A stretch of DNA of 7,107 nucleotides from JACRBK01 sp964427955 (GCA_964427955.1 CAYRWY010000313.1:1-7107); one strand, 5' to 3'. Counted from the first letter of the stretch, positions 1 to 6,864 are shown. Notes: generated from the letters alone by a model not told the origin. Numbers and translations are program-made.

Positions 1-1
1 C

Positions 2-253
2 CGGGCCTTACTCGTGCAACACTGGCTCTTTCTGGTCTCGTGTTGGCAGCGTCTCGACCGCAGCTTCCACCCCGCCGCCCAGCTCATTCGTAAACACGCC
101 TGCCATCTAGCCTTGACCTTGCCCGATTTACCGGCTTTTATTCAGTCGCTCTCTCTCCTGGCGGACACTCTGCTCTTTACTTCAGGGTTATCCCGCCGCC
201 GCTCCCACCCCCTCACCTTTCAATATTGGTTACTGGAGGTGGAAATTGTCTAA
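2..253 (+). CDS. Transposase C-terminus, probably IS4-type (5' end outside window)
   Basis: An open frame enters from the left edge and runs to the TAA at 251-253, giving about 83 residues. The first in-frame ATG-like start is not the real one, because the frame is open to base 2. The visible protein starts RALLVQHWLFLVSCWQRLDR and continues with a helical, Leu/His/Arg-rich stretch (AAQLIRKHACHLAL). I recognise this from memory as the tail that follows the catalytic glutamate region in IS4-family DDE transposases. No catalytic residue lies in the visible part, so activity cannot be judged. Codon use is less GC-rich than in the operon genes, which fits a mobile gene. No certain terminal inverted repeat is visible after the stop. 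The family call rests on recall of the motif, not on a search. Confidence 0.55.
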   Translation, partial: RALLVQHWLFLVSCWQRLDRSFHPAAQLIRKHACHLALTLPDLPAFIQSLSLLADTLLFTSGLSRRRSHPLTFQYWLLEVEIV

Positions 254-266
254 AGTTGGTGCATAT

Positions 267-328
267 GGGGCGTATAGCCATACGCCCCTACGGGTGGCTC
301 GTAGGGGCAATTCATGCATTGCCCCTAC
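267..328. repeat. Tandem GTAGGGGC-type hairpin repeats
   Basis: Two adjacent perfect inverted repeats lie directly after the transposase gene. The first pairs GGGGCGTAT (267-275) with ATACGCCCC (280-288) across a 4-base loop. The second pairs GTAGGGGCAAT (301-311) with ATTGCCCCTAC (318-328) across a 6-base loop. The right arm of the first (284-291) can also pair with the left arm of the second (301-308), so alternative folds exist. The first unit lacks the GTA at its 5' end. The same GTAGGGGC core recurs at 2374-2398 and 6690-6718, so this is a dispersed REP/MITE-like family. There is no coding sequence in 254-515. Confidence 0.85.
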
Positions 329-370
329 CGAAAAATGATCCCGACTTTGATCTTTTTGCCGCCTGTCCGC

Positions 371-408
371 CCTTGAACCCCCGCCACCGCGTGGGTCGGG
401 GGTTGAGG
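371..408. repeat. GC-rich inverted repeat without a U-tract
   Basis: AACCCCCG (376-383) pairs perfectly with CGGGGGTT (397-404). CCAC (384-387) and GTGG (391-394) can extend the stem inward, and CCT and AGG outward with a small bulge. No T-run follows on either strand, so it is not a standard intrinsic terminator. It lies between the GTAGGGGC repeats and the infB terminator and may be another copy of a dispersed hairpin element. Its function is unknown. Confidence 0.55.
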
Positions 409-445
409 TAAATGAGTAACCCGCGCAGCTCCCGGCAGTGAGAGC

Positions 446-490
446 AAAAAAAGCGGGCCAGCGACAGTGCTACACGTCTCTGGCCCGGCT
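446..490 (-). terminator. Intrinsic terminator of the nusA-rnpM-infB operon
   Basis: Read on the minus strand, a long stem-loop begins 25 bases after the infB stop codon. The core stem pairs GGGCCAG with CTGGCCC. It continues inward past one mismatch through GAC/GTC and GTG/CAC to a 3-base loop, and outward through AGC/GCT with one bulged base. It is followed at once by seven T residues (446-452 on the plus strand are A). A strong GC stem, a short loop and an uninterrupted U-tract match the textbook rho-independent form. Its place directly after infB shows that rbfA and other usual downstream genes are not in this transcription unit. Confidence 0.92.
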
Positions 491-515
491 CATTGACCTT
501 CACACCACTTCCGGG

Positions 516-2300
516 TTAATTCACCCGTTCTTTCACGAAGAATTCGATCCGGTCGCCTTCTTCGAAGTCGTGGAAGCCGTCGAGACCGATCCCGCACTCG
601 AAGCCGGTACGGACTTCGCGCACGTCGTCTTCGAAACGCTTCAGGCTGCCGATGGTCGTGCTTTCCACCAGGGTTTTACCGCGCCGCACCACGCGTGCTT
701 TGGCGTTGCGGCGGGCGATACCTTCGAGAATGTAGCACCCGGCGATGTTGCCGATCTTGGGCACGCGGATCACGCGCCGGACTTCGGCCACGCCGATGGT
801 CTTATCTTCGTAGACCGGCTCAAGCATCCCGTGCAGCGCCAGCTCGACGCTCTCGATCAGCTTGTAGATGACGTTGTAGGTGTGGATGCTGACACCCACC
901 GATTCGGCCAGCCGCTCGGACGCGGAGTCCGGCTTGACGTTGAAGCCGATGATGACGGCCTCTGACGCGCTCGCCAGGTTGACGTCGTTTTCGGTGATCT
1001 CGCCGACGTCGGCGTGCAGGATGCGGACCTTCAGATCTTCCGCCTTCAGGTTCTCGACCGAGTTGACGACCGGTTCCAGCGAGCCATCGACATCGACCTT
1101 GATGATCAGCAGCAGCTCTTTGGTTTCACCGGCCTGGAAACGGCTGAAGATGTCTTCCAGGGTGAGCGCCACGGGCGCGGTGCCGGTGGTGGCATCCTGC
1201 CGGGCCTTGCGTTCTTCCACGATGGCCCGCGCGGCTTTCACGCTGTCCACCACTTCGAACATTTCCCCGGCGTGCGGCGGCTGATCCAGCCCCATGACCA
1301 GGGCGGGACGCGAAGGCGTCGCTTCGCTCAGGGCGTTGCCTTTTTCGTCGAACATCCGCTTGATACGCCCGCTGGACATCCCGGCGACCACGATGTCTCC
1401 GGTGCGCAGCGTGCCGTTCTGGACCAGCAGCGTCGCCAGCGCGCCGCGCGCGTGTTCCATGCGGCCTTCCAGCACGGTCCCGGCGGCTTTGGCGTCGGGA
1501 TTGGCGCGCACGTCCAGTTCGTCCGTGACCAGCAGGATCGCTTCGAGCAGGTCTTCGATGCCGGTCTTGGTCTTGGCGCTGACCGGGATGATCATCGTGT
1601 CGCCGCCCCATTCATCCGACTTCAGGCCGAGATCGGACAGTTGCAGCTTGACCTTTTCGACATTGGCGTTGGGCTTGTCGATCTTGTTCAGCGCCACCAC
1701 CACCGGCACCTGCGCCGCGCGGACGTGGTTCAGCGCCTCGCGCGTGGTCGGCATGACGCCATCGTCGGCGGCGACCACCAGCACGGCAATATCCGCGCCC
1801 TGCGCGCCGCGCAGCCGCATGGCCGTGAACGCCTCGTGGCCGGGCGTGTCGAGGAAGGTGATCAGGCGATCATCGTGCTTGACCTGGTACGCGCCGATGT
1901 GCTGCGTGATACCCCCCGCTTCGCCTTCCTGCACGTTGGACTTGCGGATCACGTCGAGCAGCGATGTTTTGCCGTGATCGACGTGTCCCAGCACGGTGAC
2001 GACCGGCGGGCGGGTCTTGAGCGAGGCGGCATCCTCGTCGGAATACAACCGCCGCCACTGCTGGGTGGACTCGACTTCTTTGACTTCCGGTTCCGGCGGC
2101 TTGTAGGGGTGAGCTTCGTAGCCCAGCCCGTCGGCCACAATCGCTGCCGTATCGTAGTCGATCTGCTGGTTGATCGAGGCCATGATCCCGTTGCTGATGA
2201 GTTCCTTCATCACCTCAATCGGGCTGGCTCCCATCAGATCGGCCAGTTCGCGCACCGTAAGGAATTCGGGGAGTTCCAAAGCTTGCTTTGTTTTAGGCAT
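516..2300 (-). CDS. infB: Translation initiation factor IF-2
   Basis: This 594-residue GTPase delivers fMet-tRNA to the 30S P site and promotes subunit joining. A short IF2_N-type module (about 8-50, LPEFLTVRELADLMGASPIE) is followed by a brief linker and the G domain. Its motifs are all intact: G1 GHVDHGKT (105-112), G2 Thr132, G3 DTPGHE (151-156), G4 NKID (205-208) and G5 SAK (241-243). A beta-barrel (about 270-365), the C1 domain (about 375-480) and the fMet-tRNA-binding C2 barrel (about 488-594, with GFECGIG near 566-572) complete it. E. coli IF2 has 890 residues; here the long N-terminal region is missing and only about 95 residues precede the G domain. The ATG at 2298-2300 is the start because an in-frame TAA lies at 2304-2306. 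It is the last gene before the terminator at 446-490. No Shine-Dalgarno sits at normal distance. Confidence 0.98.
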   Translation of the reverse strand: MPKTKQALELPEFLTVRELADLMGASPIEVMKELISNGIMASINQQIDYDTAAIVADGLGYEAHPYKPPEPEVKEVESTQQWRRLYSDEDAASLKTRPPVVTVLGHVDHGKTSLLDVIRKSNVQEGEAGGITQHIGAYQVKHDDRLITFLDTPGHEAFTAMRLRGAQGADIAVLVVAADDGVMPTTREALNHVRAAQVPVVVALNKIDKPNANVEKVKLQLSDLGLKSDEWGGDTMIIPVSAKTKTGIEDLLEAILLVTDELDVRANPDAKAAGTVLEGRMEHARGALATLLVQNGTLRTGDIVVAGMSSGRIKRMFDEKGNALSEATPSRPALVMGLDQPPHAGEMFEVVDSVKAARAIVEERKARQDATTGTAPVALTLEDIFSRFQAGETKELLLIIKVDVDGSLEPVVNSVENLKAEDLKVRILHADVGEITENDVNLASASEAVIIGFNVKPDSASERLAESVGVSIHTYNVIYKLIESVELALHGMLEPVYEDKTIGVAEVRRVIRVPKIGNIAGCYILEGIARRNAKARVVRRGKTLVESTTIGSLKRFEDDVREVRTGFECGIGLDGFHDFEEGDRIEFFVKERVN

Positions 2301-2309
2301 AAATTACGC

Positions 2310-2352
2310 GGTCAGGCCCGCTCCTGTGCGGATTCGAGACCGCTGACCTCCT
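2310..2352 (-). promoter_or_regulatory. Structured infB leader with a displaced Shine-Dalgarno
   Basis: On the minus strand a near-perfect Shine-Dalgarno, AGGAGGT (2352-2346), ends 45 bases before the infB ATG, far beyond normal spacing. GGTCAG (2348-2343) pairs perfectly with CTGACC (2315-2310), enclosing a smaller GCGG/CCGC stem (2343-2340 with 2331-2328). If the outer stem forms, the AGGAG part comes within about 12 bases of the ATG. A second, weaker AGGAG (2325-2321) lies inside the loop, 20 bases from the ATG. The pairing is seen in the sequence. That it bridges or gates ribosome binding is inferred. Confidence 0.5.
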
Positions 2353-2373
2353 TTCTTGCTCTGTGTTCAGAGA

Positions 2374-2398
2374 GTAGGGGCGCGGTGTGCGCCCCTAC
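2374..2398. repeat. GTAGGGGC-type hairpin between rnpM and infB
   Basis: GTAGGGGCGC (2374-2383) pairs perfectly with GCGCCCCTAC (2389-2398) across the 5-base loop GGTGT. Flanking GAGAG (2370-2374) and CTCTC (2399-2403) can lengthen the stem with one bulged base. It shares its core with the repeats at 267-328 and 6690-6718. It lies in the 125-base gap between two co-transcribed genes and so would form a hairpin in the operon mRNA. No U-tract follows on the minus strand, so it is not an obvious terminator. Confidence 0.85.
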
Positions 2399-2425
2399 CT
2401 CTCCTGACAACGTTGTTGGGTGTTG

Positions 2426-2719
2426 TTAACTTGCTGAAGGCGGACGGGCCGCCCGGAGTCGTTCTCGGTCAGCGTCGGTCAGCGTGGTGCGCAGGGCTTT
2501 GGCCAGCACCTCGCTCACCAACGCTTTGTCCCAGCATTCGGGCTGATCGCAGAGATAGGCTCCCCGGCCATTCTGTTTGCCGGAGAGGTCGATCTGCACC
2601 CCTTCTTCTGGGGTACGGACCAGCCGGGTCAACGCCCGCTTGTCGGCGGTGCTCCGGCAGACCACACAGGTCCGCTGCGGAACATGGCGCCGGCGCGGTG
2701 GGTGCTTGCCCTTAGTCAT
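2426..2719 (-). CDS. rnpM: RNase P modulator RnpM (YlxR family)
   Basis: This 97-residue basic protein has the YlxR-family signature. PQRTCVVCR (14-22) comes first, then KRALTRLVR (27-35), a conserved Asp followed by GKQNGRGAYLC (47-57), then a helical tail. In Bacillus subtilis the family member binds RNase P RNA and modulates its activity; a role as a nucleic-acid-binding cytoplasmic protein is expected here. Cys18, Cys21, Cys57 and Cys62 form a C-x2-C...C-x4-C set that could bind a metal, which is an inference. The gene starts 8 bases after the nusA stop, with no clear Shine-Dalgarno, so translational coupling to nusA is likely. The usual next gene, the L7Ae-like ylxQ, is absent, and a repeat hairpin occupies part of the gap before infB. 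The ATG at 2717-2719 gives the normal family length. Confidence 0.94.
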   Translation of the reverse strand: MTKGKHPPRRRHVPQRTCVVCRSTADKRALTRLVRTPEEGVQIDLSGKQNGRGAYLCDQPECWDKALVSEVLAKALRTTLTDADRERLRAARPPSAS

Positions 2720-2727
2720 GGCGCGCT

Positions 2728-4635
<1,908 letters not shown>

Positions 4636-4690
4636 GGTATTACCTGGTTTAATTGCCTTACCGGGGTCGGATGTTTGCTGGGTATATACA

Positions 4691-4719
4691 ACGAAAAGTG
4701 GGGGGGTCCCACTTTCCGC
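4691..4719 (-). promoter_or_regulatory. Hairpin in the nusA 5' leader
   Basis: On the minus strand, CGGAAAGTGGG (4718-4708) pairs with CCCACTTTTCG (4702-4692) with one G-U pair and a 5-base loop; a further G-U pair closes the base. It sits about 20 bases after the expected start of transcripts from the proximal promoter and 55 bases before the nusA ATG. The four U residues are inside the stem and no U-tract follows, so it is not a clear attenuator. It may stabilise the 5' end or act in NusA autoregulation; both are guesses. Confidence 0.6.
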
Positions 4720-4746
4720 AACGATTACCTCAGCTTCAGTATCTAC

Positions 4747-4775
4747 AGTATATCATGCCCCTTGCCGGGTGACAA
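4747..4775 (-). promoter_or_regulatory. Proximal promoter of the nusA operon
   Basis: Read on the minus strand: -35 TTGTCA (4775-4770, five of six consensus bases), a 17-base spacer, and -10 TATACT (4752-4747, five of six) preceded by TGA, an extended -10 TGn motif. Transcription would begin near 4740, giving a leader of about 105 bases before nusA. The orientation, spacing and position before the first gene all agree. A perfect inverted repeat covers the -35 and spacer (see 4758-4779). Confidence 0.72.
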
Positions 4776-4869
4776 GGGGGAGACTCACGCTAGCCCATCT
4801 GAAACACCGCCAGGATATTGCCTTATCGACGACGGGTATCATGGGCGCAATGGGCGCAGCACCGAGCAT
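4753..4869 (-). CDS. Possible leader peptide upstream of nusA
   Basis: A 38-codon frame starts at the ATG at 4869-4867 (MLGAAPIAPMIPVVDKAI...) and ends in a TGA (4755-4753) that is also the TGn part of the proximal extended -10 box. GGGAG lies 7 bases before the ATG, a better Shine-Dalgarno than that of nusA, and the frame lies within transcripts from the distal promoter. The peptide resembles nothing I know and has no regulatory codon run. The frame is open further upstream to 4935, so chance cannot be excluded. It is listed only as a candidate. Confidence 0.2.
   Translation of the reverse strand: MLGAAPIAPMIPVVDKAISWRCFRWASVSLPLVTRQGA
4758..4779. promoter_or_regulatory. Inverted repeat over the -35 of the nusA promoter, possible operator
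   Basis: CCCCTTG (4758-4764) and CAAGGGG (4773-4779) form perfect 7-base arms around an 8-base centre. The site overlaps the -35 hexamer and most of the spacer of the proximal nusA promoter, which is a typical place for a repressor operator. In a transcript from the distal promoter it could also form a hairpin, but no U-tract follows. No regulator can be named. Confidence 0.4.
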
Positions 4870-4915
4870 GGCAGTTCTCCCTTTCATGGTTCGATTATTC
4901 TGCATATTAAAGATA

Positions 4916-4943
4916 ATTATATGATCAATATGCAAAATGTAAA
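4916..4943 (-). promoter_or_regulatory. Distal promoter of the nusA operon
   Basis: Read on the minus strand: -35 TTTACA (4943-4938, five of six consensus bases), a 16-base spacer, and a perfect -10 TATAAT (4921-4916), in the most AT-rich stretch of the window. Transcription would start near 4909, about 275 bases before the nusA ATG. This 351-base gap (4636-4986) otherwise holds the proximal promoter, the leader hairpin, a 9-base tandem repeat ATGGGCGCA (4841-4858) and a possible short leader ORF. Confidence 0.6.
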
Positions 4944-4972
4944 GCAGGCAAACCAGGAAGGAGTGTTGAGTC

Positions 4973-4986
4973 GGAGGCCCGCCTCC
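4973..4986 (-). other. Short stem-loop right after the exported-protein gene
   Basis: Directly after the TAA of the exported-protein gene the minus strand reads GGAGGCGGGCCTCC, a perfect GGAGGC/GCCTCC inverted repeat that folds as a 5-base stem with a 4-base loop. It is short and only scattered T residues follow, so it would be a weak intrinsic terminator at best. It could mark the 3' end of that transcript. Read-through from this gene into nusA remains possible. Confidence 0.35.
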
Positions 4987-6387
4987 TTACGGCGCGTTGA
5001 CCGTCCCCAGCAGGTCCTGCAACGCGGGCTGGAATGTGGCGAACTCGCCTGCCGCCGCATAAGCGACCAGCACGGTGATGTCGCCGCGCCCGTTGTCGAT
5101 AGCCATCACCAGCCGGTCGTAGCCCGCGGCGTGCGCCAGCGAACTGGATGCGTCCCGCCCGTTCAAGCTCAGCGCGCCCATCGCGCCCTCTTGCACCAGG
5201 CCGGAGACGATGCCCATCGAGGCGTAGTAAGACACCACCGTCGCGGCGGTCACGCCCGGTCCGGACTGCCCGGCGGGATAATCGGGATCGTCGGCCAGGG
5301 TGGGGTAGAGCAGCACGACCAACTGGCCCGGCGCCAGGGCGTCCAGCGACGCCAGGCTGTAGACGTCCTGGCTGTTCACGACCAGCACCGAGTTATCGTC
5401 CAGTTCGGCGGCGATCCAATCCGCCGGGTAATCGAACGAGAACGATCCGTCCGCTGACGTGAAAGTCGTGGTATCCCCGCTGGGCTGCGATGCGCCGAGG
5501 GCGGCCCCCAACCCGGAAAGATTGAGTCCGCCGCTGGGGGGCGTCGTGGTGCCCAGCCCGACCAACGACTGCGCCATCGCCAGGGCGGTCGGCACGGCGC
5601 TGCTGATCTCGCCCGGCACGGTCAGCGCGGACAGCATGGCGTAGTGGGTGCCAAACTCCGTCTCCACAATGAATTCAATCGTATCCATGCCCAGCGCGGC
5701 GGAGGTGGTGTAAGCGTAGGCGGCCATGTAGTCGCCGAATAGGATCGGGACCGGCTCGCTGTAGGTCACATCCTGCTGCGCGCCCGCGGCGGCATCCGCC
5801 TGGAGCAGTTCCAGCGCCGTGCCCTGGACGTTGGTCATGCTCCCGACCTGGTGCGCATCCGGATAGACGACCACGATGAAATGCCCTGAGTTGAGCTGGG
5901 TGGTCCCCGGTTCGGCCACGAATTGGGCGCCGCCCTGTTCGATCACGTTCCACCCGGCGGGATACTGGTAGCTCACCGCGCCGTCGCTGGTCGTGTACGT
6001 CGCGCCCAGGGCGGGCAGCGGCAGCGGCTCCAACCAGTATTCCTGGCCCTCGCCTTCGTCCAGCCAGCCGAGCTGGCCGTTGTAATCTACCCGCCAGCGC
6101 GCGGTATCGTTGCCGCAGTCCGGCCCGTACAGCACGAGCATCGCTGCCCCGGCGGGCAGCAGGGTAGGCTGGGCGGGCACGGGGTCGATCTCGCCGTACA
6201 GGATCGGCTTGCCCCCGGAAATAGAGTGTGCCATCTGTCCGGCGACCAGCCGGGACGGCATGAAGCCGGGGCAGGTGACCGGCGTCCCCTCCTGGGCGTG
6301 GCTGAGGTGGGGTGCAGCTCCCATGATTAAGGCGGCGATCAGCGCAATGGCGGCGAGTGTGCGAAAACTATTCCGTGTCATCATCAT
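4987..6387 (-). CDS. Exported protein with SH3-like and two PsbP/DUF1795-like modules
   Basis: I do not recognise a named gene. The 466-residue product starts MMMTRNSFRTLAAIALIAAL, a basic N-region followed by a hydrophobic core, with a probable signal-peptidase I site after SHA at about residue 31. Residues 35-122 look like a bacterial SH3-type module (WRVDYNGQLGWLDEGEG...YWLEP) with two Cys (39, 91) that could form a disulfide. Two related modules follow, about 128-277 and 308-466. Each opens with an S-[AD]-DG-x-[VF]-S-[YF]-x-YP-A-x-W motif (YPAGW 142-146, YPADW 320-324), as in PsbP/DUF1795-like extracytoplasmic domains. A Gly/Ser/Thr/Pro linker (278-307) joins them. It is probably secreted or periplasmic, with a binding rather than enzymatic role. 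The start at 6387 is chosen for GGGAG six bases upstream; the frame is open upstream to 6507, but that part crosses the likely promoter. ATGs at 6384 and 6381 are alternatives. Confidence 0.85.
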   Translation of the reverse strand: MMMTRNSFRTLAAIALIAALIMGAAPHLSHAQEGTPVTCPGFMPSRLVAGQMAHSISGGKPILYGEIDPVPAQPTLLPAGAAMLVLYGPDCGNDTARWRVDYNGQLGWLDEGEGQEYWLEPLPLPALGATYTTSDGAVSYQYPAGWNVIEQGGAQFVAEPGTTQLNSGHFIVVVYPDAHQVGSMTNVQGTALELLQADAAAGAQQDVTYSEPVPILFGDYMAAYAYTTSAALGMDTIEFIVETEFGTHYAMLSALTVPGEISSAVPTALAMAQSLVGLGTTTPPSGGLNLSGLGAALGASQPSGDTTTFTSADGSFSFDYPADWIAAELDDNSVLVVNSQDVYSLASLDALAPGQLVVLLYPTLADDPDYPAGQSGPGVTAATVVSYYASMGIVSGLVQEGAMGALSLNGRDASSSLAHAAGYDRLVMAIDNGRGDITVLVAYAAAGEFATFQPALQDLLGTVNAP

Positions 6388-6459
6388 CAGTCTCTCCCGA
6401 ACGTAGCCCCCGACTGGTTGAAGTATCGCTCGCCAGCGTGACCGCAGCGTGATTACCCG

Positions 6460-6488
6460 TTGATCGCTGGACTGGCCTCCCTTATAAT
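6460..6488 (+). promoter_or_regulatory. Promoter of the truncated kinase gene
   Basis: TTGATC (6460-6465, four of six consensus bases), a 17-base spacer and a perfect TATAAT (6483-6488) face the kinase remnant, whose GTG start is about 42 bases after the expected transcription start. The promoter seems intact although the gene behind it is broken. Confidence 0.55.
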
Positions 6489-6507
6489 AGACTCCATCAT
6501 GAGACAA
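6481..6507 (-). promoter_or_regulatory. Possible promoter of the exported-protein gene
   Basis: On the minus strand TATAAG (6486-6481) or TATTAT (6489-6484) could serve as the -10. TTGTCT (6507-6502) lies 15 bases before TATAAG. The match is moderate and the spacing short. The same AT-rich core is used by the better plus-strand promoter at 6460-6488, so two divergent promoters would overlap here. The leader to the ATG at 6387 would be about 85-90 bases. Confidence 0.35.
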
Positions 6508-6536
6508 GGGAATTTCATGCTTTTCTAGCGCTGAAC

Positions 6537-6719
6537 GTGCTCGAACAGTATGACCTGGACGTGGCGCGGGTGCGCCTGTTGTCCAATGCCTGTAACGCGA
6601 TCTTCCGCGTGGACACCGCCGATCACTCCCGCTGGGTGGTGCGCGTCATGCGGCCCGGCGAGCGCAGTAATCAAGAAATCGCGGCGTGGGTAGGGGCGTC
6701 AGCTTGCTCTGCCCCATAG
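6537..6719 (+). pseudogene. Truncated phosphotransferase (APH/ThrB-like kinase) N-terminus
   Basis: The frame from the GTG at 6537 gives 60 residues. Residues 1-51 resemble the N-lobe of aminoglycoside-phosphotransferase-fold kinases: YDLDVARVRLLSNACNAIFR, then RVDTADHSRWVVRVMRPGER, then the start of helix C (NQEIAAW). The strand with VVRVMRP holds the position of the usual nucleotide-contacting residue, though Arg/Val replaces the canonical Lys context. The catalytic HGD...DxD region is entirely missing; complete members have about 250-350 residues. Codons 52-60 and the TAG come from a GTAGGGGC hairpin element that starts exactly at codon 52 (6690). No continuation of the kinase is visible in 6720-6937. 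No Shine-Dalgarno is seen before the GTG, so the exact start is uncertain. The substrate cannot be inferred. Confidence 0.65.
6690..6718. repeat. Degenerate GTAGGGGC-type hairpin element
   Basis: GTAGGGGC (6690-6697) and GCCCCATA (6711-6718) form an imperfect inverted repeat, and the inner AGC/GCT (6701-6703 with 6706-6708) can also pair. It belongs to the same family as 267-328 and 2374-2398 but has diverged on its right arm. It supplies the last nine codons and the stop of the kinase remnant. Confidence 0.7.
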
Positions 6720-6749
6720 GCGTCTGATCTCCTGTGATAGGGAAAAACC

Positions 6750-6864
6750 GGCCTCACCCCTCACCCCTCTCCATCGTTTTCTGATGGAGAGGGGCACCAG
6801 AGCCTCGGTTTTCTCCCCCTCTCCATTGCGCTTTTGAATGGAGAGGGGGTCGGGGGGTGAGGCC
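6750..6864. repeat. Compound repeat: two hairpins inside an 11-bp inverted repeat
   Basis: The outer arms GGCCTCACCCC (6750-6760) and GGGGTGAGGCC (6854-6864) are perfect. Inside them are two strong hairpins. CCCCTCTCCATC (6764-6775) pairs with GATGGAGAGGGG (6783-6794) across a 7-base loop. CCCCCTCTCCATT (6815-6827) pairs with AATGGAGAGGGGG (6837-6849) across a 9-base loop. The two hairpins share the CCCCTCTCCAT core and look like a duplication. The 115-base unit has MITE-like form and no coding capacity. The stretch 6720-6937 holds this element and small palindromes only: TGCGTCA/TGACGCA (6881-6887, 6901-6907) and ACAGAT/ATCTGT (6916-6928). No clear terminator for proS is seen in it. Confidence 0.9.

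Noticed and set aside
371..408. Possible tRNA or intrinsic terminator in the GC-rich hairpin
   Set aside because: No cloverleaf or acceptor/CCA pattern can be built, and there is no U-tract on either strand.
411..442. A 9-codon frame with GAGG a few bases upstream of its ATG (plus strand)
   Set aside because: It is too short to support, has no promoter and lies in a repeat-rich spacer; chance is the simplest explanation.
438..965. A plus-strand open frame of 175 codons opposite the 3' end of infB
   Set aside because: It overlaps the terminator and is antisense to the IF2 C2 domain; it has no family signature.
1014..2429. A 471-codon open frame on the plus strand opposite infB
   Set aside because: It is antisense to a clear full-length infB. 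The composition (His, Arg, Asp, Gly and Val-rich without motifs) is what GC-rich codons give on the opposite strand.
6388..6507. A 40-codon upstream extension of the exported-protein gene
   Set aside because: It would place a non-hydrophobic segment before a clear signal peptide and cross the probable promoter; GGGAG is correctly placed for the ATG at 6387.
6764..6849. Possible CRISPR array from the repeated CCCCTCTCCAT segments
   Set aside because: There are only two copies in inverted-repeat form, with no regular spacers and no cas gene; it is a hairpin-type repeat.
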